A stretch of DNA of 44,989 nucleotides from an uncultured Methanomicrobiales archaeon (GCA_937892275.1 CALAVG010000361.1:1-44989); one strand, 5' to 3'. Shown: positions 1 to 8,188, counted from the stretch's first letter. Program-made: numbers and translations. The notes: generated by a model from the sequence alone, not told the origin.

Positions 1-1
1 C

Positions 2-361
2 ATCGACATCAAGAAGCTGGTCGAGGGTGTGGGAGTCAAATTCGTGCAGGAGATCAACCCGTACGACGTCAAAGCCGCCACCAAGGTCATGAAGGATGCT
101 CTCGAGTTCGACGGTGTTGCAGTCGTTATCTCCAAGTGCCCTTGTCCCCTTGAGCTCAAGAAGCAGAAGCAGCTTGTCATCAGACCCGTCGAAGTCCATC
201 AGGACAAGTGCATCAAGTGCTACAACTGCGTCAGGACCATCGCATGTCCGGCATTGTTCAAAGGCAAGAATGGAGAGATATCCACCGACCTCACGCAGTG
301 CATCGGATGCGGTATGTGCGCCAACGTATGTCCTACCGGAGCCATCGAGGTGAAACAATGA
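2..361 (+). CDS. iorA: Indolepyruvate:ferredoxin oxidoreductase alpha subunit, C-terminal part (5' end outside window)
   Basis: The reading frame is open from the window edge, so only about the last 119 residues are present. They contain two ferredoxin-type cysteine clusters: CIKCYNCVRTIACP and CIGCGMCANVCP. This is the usual C-terminal bis-[4Fe-4S] module of IorA, which carries electrons from the TPP site to ferredoxin during oxidative decarboxylation of aryl pyruvates in aromatic amino-acid metabolism. The stop overlaps the ATG of the next gene (ATGA), so the subunits are translationally coupled. The first start-like codon inside the window (GTG at 29) is not the true start, because the residues before it, IDIKKLVEGV, fit the family. 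Identity rests on the cluster pattern and on iorB following directly. Confidence 0.9.
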   Translation: MDIKKLVEGVGVKFVQEINPYDVKAATKVMKDALEFDGVAVVISKCPCPLELKKQKQLVIRPVEVHQDKCIKCYNCVRTIACPALFKGKNGEISTDLTQCIGCGMCANVCPTGAIEVKQ

Positions 362-945
362 AGTACACTGTCCAGATAGTCGGAGTCGGAGGACAAGGTG
401 TCCTCTTGGCGTCCATGGTGCTCGGAAACGCCGCCATGGAGATGGGATACAAGGTCGCGATGAGCGAGGTCCACGGAATGGCCCAGAGGGGCGGAAGCGT
501 GCTTTCCACACTTCGTTTCGGGGACGATGTCATCAGTCCTCTGGAAGCAGTCGGATCCGCCGACCTCATCATGGGATTCGAGCCTGCGGAGACCTGCAGG
601 AACCTTCCTCTCGGTAACAGGGATTCGGTCGTCCTCATGAACCTTGATCCTGTGCTGCCTTCGATGGTCGCCGCAGGTTTCGAGGAGTATCCCGACATAG
701 AGGACCTCAAGAACGCCGTACTGAAGCAGAACAAGAACCTCTTCACCATCGATGCGACCAAGATCGCCATCGAGGCCGGAAAGGCCGTTGCCGCGAACGC
801 AGTGATGATCGGTGCCGTCGCAGCGATGAAGGGATTCCCAATTCCCAAGGATGTCCTCCTGAAGAACCTCATGGACCTGGTCCCCGAGAAGTTCAAGGAT
901 CTCAACGTCAAGGCCTTCGAGATGGGCTACTCGGCGATGAGCTGA
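358..945 (+). CDS. iorB: Indolepyruvate:ferredoxin oxidoreductase beta subunit
   Basis: This 195-residue protein has the 2-oxoacid:acceptor oxidoreductase gamma-type fold. Its N-terminus carries a nucleotide-binding-like glycine motif, VGVGGQGVLLAS. The stretch EVHGMAQRGGSV is characteristic of IorB/PorG family subunits. The ATG at 358 overlaps the iorA stop in an ATGA arrangement, as is usual for this two-subunit enzyme. The complex converts indolepyruvate and related aryl pyruvates to acyl-CoA with ferredoxin reduction, or runs in reverse to make aromatic amino acids from aryl acids. Its length is normal for the family. A GC-rich hairpin follows 24 bases after the stop. Confidence 0.93.
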   Translation: MKYTVQIVGVGGQGVLLASMVLGNAAMEMGYKVAMSEVHGMAQRGGSVLSTLRFGDDVISPLEAVGSADLIMGFEPAETCRNLPLGNRDSVVLMNLDPVLPSMVAAGFEEYPDIEDLKNAVLKQNKNLFTIDATKIAIEAGKAVAANAVMIGAVAAMKGFPIPKDVLLKNLMDLVPEKFKDLNVKAFEMGYSAMS

Positions 946-968
946 TCATAAAAACAGGTTATAGTGAA

Positions 969-988
969 GTTGGGGCTTTCGCCCCAAC
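969..988. terminator. Hairpin between convergent genes
   Basis: A perfect 8-bp stem GTTGGGGC/GCCCCAAC has a four-base TTTC loop. It lies between the convergent stops of iorB (945) and the exported-protein gene (997). Placement and symmetry suggest a bidirectional 3' end signal. The T-run after it is weak (GTTTCATCTC). Confidence 0.55.
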
Positions 989-996
989 GTTTCATC

Positions 997-1707
997 TCAG
1001 AGTTTTGGTTTCCTTCCGCAGATGAACATCGTGACCCCTACTAGGACGACGACCGCTGTTGACAGTCCAATGTATAGGCCAGGGGATCCGGTGAAGGTCT
1101 TGACATTCATCGTGACTTTGGCCTCTATGTAGAGGTAATCCTGCTTGTACGTCGATGTTATGCTGTAATAGTGGCCTTCTCCGGCATAGCCTAAGGTCGC
1201 TGAGGTTCCAACCCCTAAAGAAGTGAAATGCTCCTTCTCTAATCCAATCACATCGTAGATGCCTATATAGCGCACATTCTTGGTAAGGATTTCATCAAGG
1301 GTAATCGTCATCTGCGACTTCTCATTTACATAGAAATCATAGGTATACGGTCCGAGCACCTGATAGGGACCATTAACGATTGAAACAAACCATGGAATCT
1401 GATATCCGGATATGTAGTAGATTTCATAATATTCGCCCTCTTTGAATTGGGTGATCTGTGAAACAGGCGGAGATGCGGTCCTATAGTTGGAGAGGAAATT
1501 GATCATCGGAGTATCTCCGCCGACAGCATACGCCCATATGTTCTGTTCATCAAAGGTTGCTTCATACTCGCACACCACAGTGGCATGCCAGATGGTAGTG
1601 TCGCTCCATCTTACAGTGACCTGGTAGGGGTTATCCGCATCAACAGCTGGGATAACGGCGACGGTCATTATTAGAGCCACGAACATTACGGCCAGTATTT
1701 TCTTCAT
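997..1707 (-). CDS. Exported, C-terminally membrane-anchored protein of an ABC-transporter operon
   Basis: I do not recognise a named family. The 236-residue product starts with a clear signal peptide (MKKILAVMFVALIMTV, with AVDADNP after it). A beta-rich exoplasmic region of about 180 residues follows, rich in Tyr, Thr and Ile. It ends with one transmembrane helix (GLYIGLSTAVVVLVGVTMF) and a basic CGRKPKL tail, giving type I topology. The ATG at 1707 overlaps the permease stop as TGATG, so it is translationally coupled to the ABC permease. That start also places the signal peptide correctly, unlike a longer upstream reading. By position it may be an extracellular partner or cargo of the exporter; this is inference. 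Confidence 0.8.
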   Translation of the reverse strand: MKKILAVMFVALIMTVAVIPAVDADNPYQVTVRWSDTTIWHATVVCEYEATFDEQNIWAYAVGGDTPMINFLSNYRTASPPVSQITQFKEGEYYEIYYISGYQIPWFVSIVNGPYQVLGPYTYDFYVNEKSQMTITLDEILTKNVRYIGIYDVIGLEKEHFTSLGVGTSATLGYAGEGHYYSITSTYKQDYLYIEAKVTMNVKTFTGSPGLYIGLSTAVVVLVGVTMFICGRKPKL

Positions 1708-2813
1708 CACATCTCCCTCCTTGAGACAGCAAAGATTCCCAAAGCTAGGAACACGACGGTCCATATGATGGCAATAATGGCAGTCACTGCGATATTTATC
1801 TCAGAAACATCGATGATGTTGCCGCCACCACCGAGCATCAGGTTGATCATTCCGACAGGGGATGCCGCAAAACGGCTTCCAAGGCCCAGACATGTCATAT
1901 CCGGCAGAAGGTTAGGTAACAGCGCCAATGCTGCGGAATCGATATGGTGTTCAACGAAAAGATAGGTCTGGATACCAGGTATCGCTGCTACCAGTGTCAA
2001 TAACGAAACGATTGTTGCACCACGTTTGAGGAAACATCCGACAGCGAAACTGAAGGATGTGTACACGAGTACGGCCAGTATCAATGAGATGAATGAACGG
2101 CCCAATCCGCCCTCATCGAAATAGGCGTAGTCCAAATTGGCGGTCAGCATCGCCATCCCGTATGCGAATACGAAGACACCAAGCGTTATCACCATGGATG
2201 CCAGATACTTTCCGAGACAGAATGATGATCTGGACATCGGCAGGGCCATGTTCATGTATGCTGTGCGTTCGTTGATCTCCGAGGGCATGAGGGTAGCGCA
2301 AAGGAATGAGGTGAACAGTCCCAAGACAAGGGGGAACAGGAACAGCATCAATCCCATCATTCCATTCCCGCTGAGTTCCGTCATATTGCCGAAGGACATC
2401 CTGTCCTTGATAAGGTTGTAAATGATAGGAATGAGGACGGCCGTGAACAGCAGAATGTAGACGATCTTCTTCTTGGAGAAGAGGGACATCTGTGTCTTGA
2501 ATACGGTGAATGTCTGCATTATTGGATTCGGTAGTTGATATCTCACGTCACGGTGGGCCTGCATATCATTCATCTGAGGTCCAGTGGCCTGCCATGTACC
2601 TTTCGGACGGTCGTCACGGACGAATCCCTGATCCATATTCTGCGGCATGTACTGCGGAGGATACTGCTGTTGGCCATTGTATTGTTGGTTCTGAGCAGGG
2701 TATTGTGGCTGTTCCCCTTGCTGAGGATAGAATGGGTTCTGCTGATTGCCCTGTTGACCGTAATTCGGATTCTGCGGAGGTGCATCATTGCTCCCTCTGA
2801 TGATCGGACTCAA
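1707..2813 (-). CDS. ABC-2 type transporter permease with Q/N/P-rich N-terminal tail
   Basis: The 368-residue membrane protein has about six transmembrane helices between residues 115 and 368, starting at KKIVYILLFTAVLIPIIYNL. It has the architecture of ABC-2 permeases. The first 65 or so residues are a low-complexity stretch of Gln, Asn, Pro, Gly and Tyr (for example NPNYGQQGNQQNPFYPQQGE). It is predicted disordered and cytoplasmic, which is unusual for this family. The assigned start is TTG at 2813, overlapping the upstream ATPase stop (TTGA). A later start would remove part of the tail but not the membrane domain. With the ATPase it should form an exporter; the substrate is unknown. Confidence 0.82.
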   Translation of the reverse strand: MSPIIRGSNDAPPQNPNYGQQGNQQNPFYPQQGEQPQYPAQNQQYNGQQQYPPQYMPQNMDQGFVRDDRPKGTWQATGPQMNDMQAHRDVRYQLPNPIMQTFTVFKTQMSLFSKKKIVYILLFTAVLIPIIYNLIKDRMSFGNMTELSGNGMMGLMLFLFPLVLGLFTSFLCATLMPSEINERTAYMNMALPMSRSSFCLGKYLASMVITLGVFVFAYGMAMLTANLDYAYFDEGGLGRSFISLILAVLVYTSFSFAVGCFLKRGATIVSLLTLVAAIPGIQTYLFVEHHIDSAALALLPNLLPDMTCLGLGSRFAASPVGMINLMLGGGGNIIDVSEINIAVTAIIAIIWTVVFLALGIFAVSRREM

Positions 2814-3751
2814 GATGCTCCCTCCCCTCTTGTGAGATCCATGTACAGATCTTCCAGGTTCTTTCCCTTCTCATTGACAGATAGCAGGCCCAGACCTGAT
2901 CTGTATGCCATGCTGATGACATCAGCCTGCTGTTGCAGGGATCCCTGGAATTCCAGTTTGAGGATATGGTCGCCCATGGTCTGATTGGTCAATACTCCAG
3001 CGCATCCGGAGACGTTCCTGACGAATTCGGGAGTTATGCCTCTCATGGTCTTGATCTCCAGCGTAATAGGGCCGGAGGATCCAGATCTAAGCAATTCAGC
3101 TACATCTCCCGACATGATTGCACGACCGTCACGGATCATGGTAACTGAACCGCACAGTTCCGACACTTCGCTGAGGATATGTGTGCTGATGAGCAACGAT
3201 CTGTCCTTCTTTTTCAATCCTTGAAGGATCTCCCTGATTTCCACCATACCTCTCGGATCCAGACCAGATGTAGGTTCATCCAGGACGATGATATCCGGAT
3301 TGGGCATGAGTGCCTGCGCTAGAACGACCCTCTGCTTCATACCTTTGGAGAAACCTTCGATCTTCTTGTATCTCCAATCCCACATCTTCATCTCTTCGAG
3401 AACGTCGCGGGAACGGATGGCAATCTCTCTTTTGTCTAATCCATAGATGTGTCCGACATGGTTCAGGAACTCAGCAGGTGTGAATTCCGGATATGGCATG
3501 GGAGTCTCGATTACACACCCTACACTCTGCAGTGCATGGCGGTGGTCTCTGATGTCCACTCCTTTGATGCGTATGTTTCCGGAAGTCGGTTTCAATAAAC
3601 CTGTGACAGCTTTGAGAGTTGTACTCTTACCAGCTCCGTTAGGTCCCAGAAGGCCCATGAATTCGCCTCTGGCGATGTTGAAGCTGATGTTGGATACCGC
3701 TACGAAACTGCCGTATGTTTTGACGAGGTTCGATACCTCGATAGCGTTCAT
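2810..3751 (-). CDS. ABC transporter ATP-binding protein (DRA/CcmA-like exporter class)
   Basis: This 313-residue cytoplasmic ATPase powers the adjacent ABC-2 permease. Walker A is GPNGAGKST, the signature loop reads FSKGMKQR, Walker B is IIVLDEPTSGLDP, and the switch histidine lies in LLISTHILSE. A regulatory-type domain of about 90 residues after the nucleotide-binding domain is common in this exporter class. I take the ATG at 3751 (MNAIEVSN) rather than a TTG three codons upstream. The gene leads a three-gene operon with overlapping ends (ATPase, permease, exported protein). A TATA element and a palindrome lie just upstream, so a dedicated regulator is likely. Confidence 0.9.
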   Translation of the reverse strand: MNAIEVSNLVKTYGSFVAVSNISFNIARGEFMGLLGPNGAGKSTTLKAVTGLLKPTSGNIRIKGVDIRDHRHALQSVGCVIETPMPYPEFTPAEFLNHVGHIYGLDKREIAIRSRDVLEEMKMWDWRYKKIEGFSKGMKQRVVLAQALMPNPDIIVLDEPTSGLDPRGMVEIREILQGLKKKDRSLLISTHILSEVSELCGSVTMIRDGRAIMSGDVAELLRSGSSGPITLEIKTMRGITPEFVRNVSGCAGVLTNQTMGDHILKLEFQGSLQQQADVISMAYRSGLGLLSVNEKGKNLEDLYMDLTRGEGAS

Positions 3752-3762
3752 CCCGTTCAAAA

Positions 3763-3799
3763 ATACACCGTTTGTGTATCATAAAGACGGTATATAGAG
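3763..3799 (-). promoter_or_regulatory. Promoter and candidate operator of the ABC exporter operon
   Basis: A TATATA element (3791-3796) lies 40 bases upstream of the ATPase ATG on the minus strand. Downstream of it, around the expected transcription start, is a perfect inverted repeat, ATACAC-n5-GTGTAT (3763-3779). A palindrome at this position would let a dimeric repressor block initiation. The cognate regulator is not evident in the window. Confidence 0.5.
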
Positions 3800-3828
3800 A
3801 TTATACTACAGTCAATGAGAAATGGAAG

Positions 3829-3849
3829 GAGGGCGGTTGGGCCGCCCTC
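3829..3849 (-). terminator. Hairpin downstream of the FtsZ-like gene
   Basis: An 8-bp GC-rich stem (GAGGGCGG/CCGCCCTC, five-base loop) lies 10 to 30 bases after the stop of the FtsZ-like gene. Pyrimidine-rich sequence follows on the minus strand (CCTTCCATTTCTC). It is a plausible 3' end signal. Confidence 0.5.
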
Positions 3850-3859
3850 GTGGAGGAAT

Positions 3860-4552
3860 TCAAGCGTTTGTGTATGCGTAGATGGGCGAGGTCTTGACGA
3901 AATCCTCGAATCCAGCAACGCTGTCGTCGGAGACTGAGTAGTCGTGCGTCTCCGGGTATTCTGCGATACATGCCTCGATGTGGGCCATGATCACGTTGTT
4001 GACTGCTATGTAAGCCTCGTCCATGGTCATGTCGGACATCTTCGAGATGATCATCTCGTTGTCGAAGGTGGTGGTGCGGGGGCAGACCATCCTGATCTTA
4101 CCGAGTCCTTCCTTGGCCACCTCGCTCCTTCCCTCGAAGGAGAAAGGCTTGATCGCAATCGCGAATGTTCTTACGTTCTGGGCCTGGGCAGCTTCGATGA
4201 CGACGGGGGTGGCACCGGTTCCGGTTCCTCCTCCGACACCAGCAACGATGAATGCTTTCTCGTAGCCGGCCAGAGCCTCTTTGATCTCCTCAATGTGGAT
4301 GTCAGCGCACTGCATTCCGAGCCTGGCGTCTCCCTTAGCTCCCTCTCCGTGGAGGACGACACCCTTGCAGATGTAGATCTTCCTGTCGGCGGCGGACGCG
4401 TGAAGTGCGGCCTTGTCGGTGTTGATCGCGATAGTGTCCATGTCACACCTTCCGGTGAAGGCGCTCACGAAGTTGCATCCTGCTCCTCCGACGCCGACGA
4501 TTGCGACCTTGTGCTTGTTCTCTGTGTTGTACACCATAGTGTGCATCCCCAT
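3860..4552 (-). CDS. Short FtsZ/tubulin-superfamily GTPase lacking the canonical T7 catalytic loop
   Basis: The 230-residue protein has the GTP-binding half of FtsZ. It shows GGAGCN (22-27), NTD (44-46), the tubulin signature GGGTGTG (107-113), KPFSFEGR, and an H7-like segment around FDNEMI and DEAYIAVNNVI. It stops about where the T7 loop and C-terminal domain of FtsZ should begin. The final 30 residues (ETHDYSVSDDSVAGFEDF and on) contain no NxDxxD catalytic motif. A normal FtsZ is about 350 residues or more. It probably binds GTP but cannot complete a neighbour's active site in the usual way. Upstream lies a ribbon-helix-helix gene, probably in the same transcript. ATG at 4552 is used; in-frame ATGs at 4546 and 4537 are alternatives. 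It is not disrupted by a frameshift that I can see. Confidence 0.85.
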   Translation of the reverse strand: MGMHTMVYNTENKHKVAIVGVGGAGCNFVSAFTGRCDMDTIAINTDKAALHASAADRKIYICKGVVLHGEGAKGDARLGMQCADIHIEEIKEALAGYEKAFIVAGVGGGTGTGATPVVIEAAQAQNVRTFAIAIKPFSFEGRSEVAKEGLGKIRMVCPRTTTFDNEMIISKMSDMTMDEAYIAVNNVIMAHIEACIAEYPETHDYSVSDDSVAGFEDFVKTSPIYAYTNA

Positions 4553-4644
4553 TGTTTTTGCTAAAGAGTTTCCAACAGCATGATCCGGCCGGCCTCAGGG
4601 CCGATCCCATCCACCGGATTATGCCTATTTCCCATCCCTTTTCT

Positions 4645-5004
4645 TCACTTGTATGCAGCTCTCATCTGTGCTGCCCTGAATGCGTTCTCGATGGTCTCAT
4701 CCTCGACGCTCTTGGGCACAATCTTGTCCAGGAGACATTTCCTGATGAACTCTTCCTCAGACACGGCAATGCCGGTCTTCACGAGCCCGCTTAGGGTATC
4801 CAGCTGTACGTCGCTGAGGCGGACGAAGATCCCGCCTTCTACGTTCAGGGGCTGTCCGGCCTTCATAGAGGCTATGTAACCCTTGATCGCATCACGGATG
4901 AAGTCAGACCTGTTGCCGATGTCATGATCTCCCATGAAGTCCTCCATCATCTGGATTTCCTCGGGTCCCATCCTGATCGTGATCTTGGTTCCTTCGTCTG
5001 ACAT
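4645..5004 (-). CDS. Tandem ribbon-helix-helix (CopG/CdrS-like) transcriptional regulator
   Basis: The 119-residue protein looks like two RHH units in one chain. Residues 6-46 (TKITIRMGPEEIQMMEDF then NRSDFIRDAIKGYI) and 58-96 (GIFVRLSDVQLDTLSGL then SEEEFIRKCLLDKI) share the strand-helix-helix pattern. RHH proteins bind palindromes as dimers through the beta strand. The gene precedes the FtsZ-like gene by 92 bases. In haloarchaea an RHH protein, CdrS, is linked to cell-division genes, so a related role is reasonable but inferred. Five matching palindromes occupy its own promoter region, two of them flanking its TATA element, which implies autoregulation. Confidence 0.82.
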   Translation of the reverse strand: MSDEGTKITIRMGPEEIQMMEDFMGDHDIGNRSDFIRDAIKGYIASMKAGQPLNVEGGIFVRLSDVQLDTLSGLVKTGIAVSEEEFIRKCLLDKIVPKSVEDETIENAFRAAQMRAAYK

Positions 5005-5069
5005 TTTTCATCCGTCCGTTCTTGCAGTTTCCGTAGAGTCCCATCCCTTCTTTGACTGCAAGTAAGACT

Positions 5070-5164
5070 ATGTCGGACAGAGTATATATAATTGTCGGAC
5101 AACGCCTTACGTTGTCTTACAAAGGCCAATAGAATTCGTCCGACAGCAACGCTACTGTCCGACA
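5070..5164. promoter_or_regulatory. Array of five TGTCSGACA palindromes in the RHH/leuS divergent promoter region
   Basis: Near-identical 9-bp palindromes occur at 5071-5079 (TGTCGGACA), 5093-5101 (TGTCGGACA), 5113-5121 (TGTCTTACA), 5137-5145 (CGTCCGACA) and 5156-5164 (TGTCCGACA). Their spacing is 19 to 24 bp, about two helical turns. The minus-strand TATA element of the regulator gene (5081-5090) lies exactly between sites one and two. This is the layout of a cooperative repressor array, most simply bound by the adjacent RHH protein. Confidence 0.75.
5081..5090 (-). promoter_or_regulatory. TATA element of the RHH regulator gene
   Basis: The minus strand reads TATATATACT, 77 to 86 bases upstream of the ATG, implying a 5' leader of roughly 50 bases. 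Palindromes directly abut it on both sides. Confidence 0.55.
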
Positions 5165-5251
5165 GGCCTTCTAATACTGCCTCCTATATTATTAATAAAG
5201 TATTTTAAGAGTGGTCTTATTCCCAGCAAACACATACAGCTGGGATACAGT

Positions 5252-8152
5252 ATGGCATACGATTATGGAACGATGGAAAAGAAGTGGCAGACACGCTGGG
5301 TAGAAGCAGGTCTGGACAAGTCCGACAGAGATGACAGCAAGCCGAAGTTCATGGCGATCTTCGCGTATCCGGGAGTCACCGGTTACCTCCATGTCGGACA
5401 TCTCAGGGGGTACACATACCTCGATGCCATCGCCAGATACAAGCGTATGACAGGTTACAACGTCCTCTTCCCGGTAGGTACGCATGCCACCGGTAACGGA
5501 GGAATCAGCCTCTACAGGAGGATCTCCAGAGGGGACGAGGGTACCATCGATTATCTGAAGAGGAATGGCTGCACCGACGAGGATCTCGCCAAGATGAAGG
5601 ATCCCCTGTCGGTCATCGAGTTCTTCAACAACGTCTACCAGAACGAATACTGGCGCAGATTCGGATTCCTGTCCGACTGGCGCAGATTCACATGTACGCT
5701 GTATCCTGACTACGCCAAGTTCATCGAGTGGCAGTTCATGAAGCTCCATGATGCCGGAATGCTTATCCAGAAGCCCTACTACGCTCCATTCTGTCCCGAC
5801 CACGGTCCTGTGGCAGTTGATGCATCCGAGACGGATATCTCTAAGGGAGGTAAGGCGGAGACGCAGGAGTACACTCTCCTCAAGTTTAAGCACGGCGATG
5901 AATACCTCATCGCAGCCACCCTCAGGCCCGAGACCGTATACGGACAGGTCTGTTTCTGGGTGGATCCCGAGACCGAATACAACAAGATAACATACAAGGG
6001 CGAGACGTGGATAGTTTCCCCTCAGGCAGCAGAGAAGCTGCAGCTGCAGAAGGACGGCGTCGAGATCGTCGGCAAGGTCCCCGGAAAGGAGATGATCGGC
6101 TGGATGTGCGAAGCACCCATGATCCACCGCGAGATCCCTGTCTTCCCCGCTTCATTCGTGAATCCTGATGTCGGTACCGGACTCGTCACATCCGTGCCGT
6201 CCGACGCGCCCGACGACTGGATCTCGCTCGAGGCCATCAAGAAGAACCCCGAGATGATCACGAAGTACGGACTCTCCCAGGATATCCTGGACAAGGCAGT
6301 GCCCATCTCCATCATCGAGATGAAGGGCTACGGGGAGTTCCCCGCGAAGGACATCATCGACAAGCTTGGTATCAAGGAGCCCGGCGACCCCAAACTCCTC
6401 GACGCCAAGCACATCGTCTACAAGGACGGATTCCACACCGGAAAGATGAAGGATATCTGCGGATCCTTCGCTGGACTGCGCGTCCAGGAGGCCCAGGAGA
6501 AGATGAAGCAGGCCATGATCGATTCGGGAGAGGCCGATGTCTTCTACGACCTCACGGAAGAGGTCATATGCAGGTGCGGAGCACGCGTCCATATCAAGAG
6601 GATCGACGACCAGTGGTTCATCAACTATGCAGACCCCAAGTTCACGCAGATGACGAAGGACCACTGCAAGAACATGGAGCTCAACCCTCCGGAGTGGAGC
6701 GACAACGTGTACGGTGTCCTCGACTGGTTCAGGGAGAGGGCCTGTGCAAGGTTAGGCAACTGGCTCGGTACCCCGTTCCCCTACGACAAGAAGTGGATCA
6801 TCGAGGCCATCTCCGATTCCACGCTCTATCCTGTCTACTACATAATATCCATCTACGCCAACGAGGGACAGATCAAGCCCGAGCAGATGACAGAAGCGTT
6901 CTTCGATTACGTCATACTCGGAAAGGGCGAGATCGGACAGGTGTCCGACAGCACGGGAATATCCGCTGAACTGCTGGACAAGATCAGGAAGGATGTCCTC
7001 TACTGGTATCCCCTGGACCTGAATCTCGGAGGAAAGGAGCACATGACTGTGCACTTCCCCGCATTCCTGATGAACCATGTGGCCATCCTCCCGCCCGAGA
7101 TGTGGCCCAAGGGAATCACCGTCAATTGGTACATCACCGGAAAGAAGGACAAGACCGGAGAGGCCACCAAGATCTCCAAGTCGAAAGGAGGGGCTCAGCC
7201 CATCCCCGGAGCGGCAGCCAAGTTCGGTGTCGACGCCATGAGGCTCTATTACGCCAACGTCGCATCCATGTTCGTCGATGTCGAGTGGGACGAGGACACT
7301 GTCAACACCTACCGTCAGAGGACCGACAGGATTATGATGTTCGTCCAAGACCTCCTCGTATCCGAGACGGATGTCCCCAAGACGGATATCGACGCCTGGC
7401 TGATCTCAAGGTTCAACAACCATCTGGCCAACATCAGGAAGGCCATGGACAAGAACGACCTCAGAGCGATGACAACAATCGTCTACTTCGACATGTTCAA
7501 CGACATCAAGTGGTACAACAGGCGCGGAGGCAACAACAAGGACACGATCCTCGAGGCCCTCAGGATCTGGATCCAGTGCATGATGCCGGTCACCCCTCAC
7601 ATCGCAGAGGAGCTTTGGGAGCAGGCTGGATTCGGCGGTCTCGTGTCCGCTGGACAGCTGCCCGAGCCCGACGAGTCGAAGATCTCCGTATCGGCAGAGT
7701 ACGGCGAGAACCTCCTGAGGGAGGCGATGTCCGACATCACGGAGATCAGGAAGATCGCCGGCATCGAGGTCAAGAAGATCGTGCTGTATACCTCATCCCA
7801 GTGGAAGAAGGACGTCATGTAGCTCGCCCTTGACATGCTGAAGGACGGAAATCTCACCATCCCCGATCTGACCAAGGCCTGTATGGCAAGGGAGGACCTC
7901 AGGAAGAACGGTAAGGCCGTATCGTCCCTTGCAAAGAAGGTCGCGGTCGAGTTCGCAAGGTCCACGGTGGAGCAGAAGATGCCGCTTGTCACCACGGATG
8001 AAGCCGCACTGTTCGGTTCCGCAGCATCGTTCCTCTCAGAGGAGAACGGGGTCCCCGTCGAGGTCTATTCGGCCGATGCAGAGGGAATCTACGATCCTCA
8101 GGGCAAGGCAAAGGTCGCAGTGCCCGGAAGGCCTGCTATTTATCTCGAGTGA
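5252..8152 (+). CDS. leuS: Leucyl-tRNA synthetase (archaeal type) with in-frame amber codon, probable pyrrolysine at residue 857
   Basis: Class I synthetase charging tRNA-Leu. The HIGH-type motif is HVGH (47-50) and the KMSKS-type motif is KISKS (640-644). An editing domain lies between them, and anticodon-binding helices follow to about residue 850. The frame meets TAG at 7820-7822 (after WKKDVM), then stays open for 109 more codons (LALDMLKDGNLTIPDL onward) to a TGA at 8150. Read through, the product is 966 residues, the usual size of archaeal LeuRS. Stopping at the TAG gives 856 and removes the C-terminal domain used for tRNA-Leu recognition. An essential enzyme is unlikely to lose this, so TAG is best read as pyrrolysine. 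No second leuS is present in the window. Confidence 0.92.
7820..7822 (+). other. In-frame TAG within leuS (probable pyrrolysine codon)
   Basis: The TAG lies exactly in phase with the ORF on both sides. The flanking residues WKKDVM and LALDML match the expected continuous helix of the LeuRS C-terminal region, where archaeal homologues have a WKxxVYEIAL-like segment. No ribosome-binding site or credible independent start follows the TAG. The first downstream ATG (7835) begins mid-helix. Confidence 0.8.
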
Positions 8153-8170
8153 GAGAGAAACAATCAGGAT

Positions 8171-8188
8171 TGAGGGGTAATCCCCTCA
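8171..8188. terminator. Hairpin between leuS and ubiX
   Basis: A perfect 7-bp stem TGAGGGG/CCCCTCA with TAAT loop lies between the convergent ends of leuS and the flavin prenyltransferase gene. It overlaps the latter's stop codon. A short T-run (CATCTTTT) follows on the plus strand. Confidence 0.55.

Noticed and set aside
5192..6127. 311-residue minus-strand ORF opposite leuS
   Set aside because: It is antisense to strongly conserved LeuRS sequence and has no recognisable domain; a codon-bias shadow.
5314..6951. Further TGTCSGACA-like matches inside leuS and the FtsZ-like gene
   Set aside because: They encode conserved residues (for example HVGH) and are scattered singly, so they are not counted as operators.
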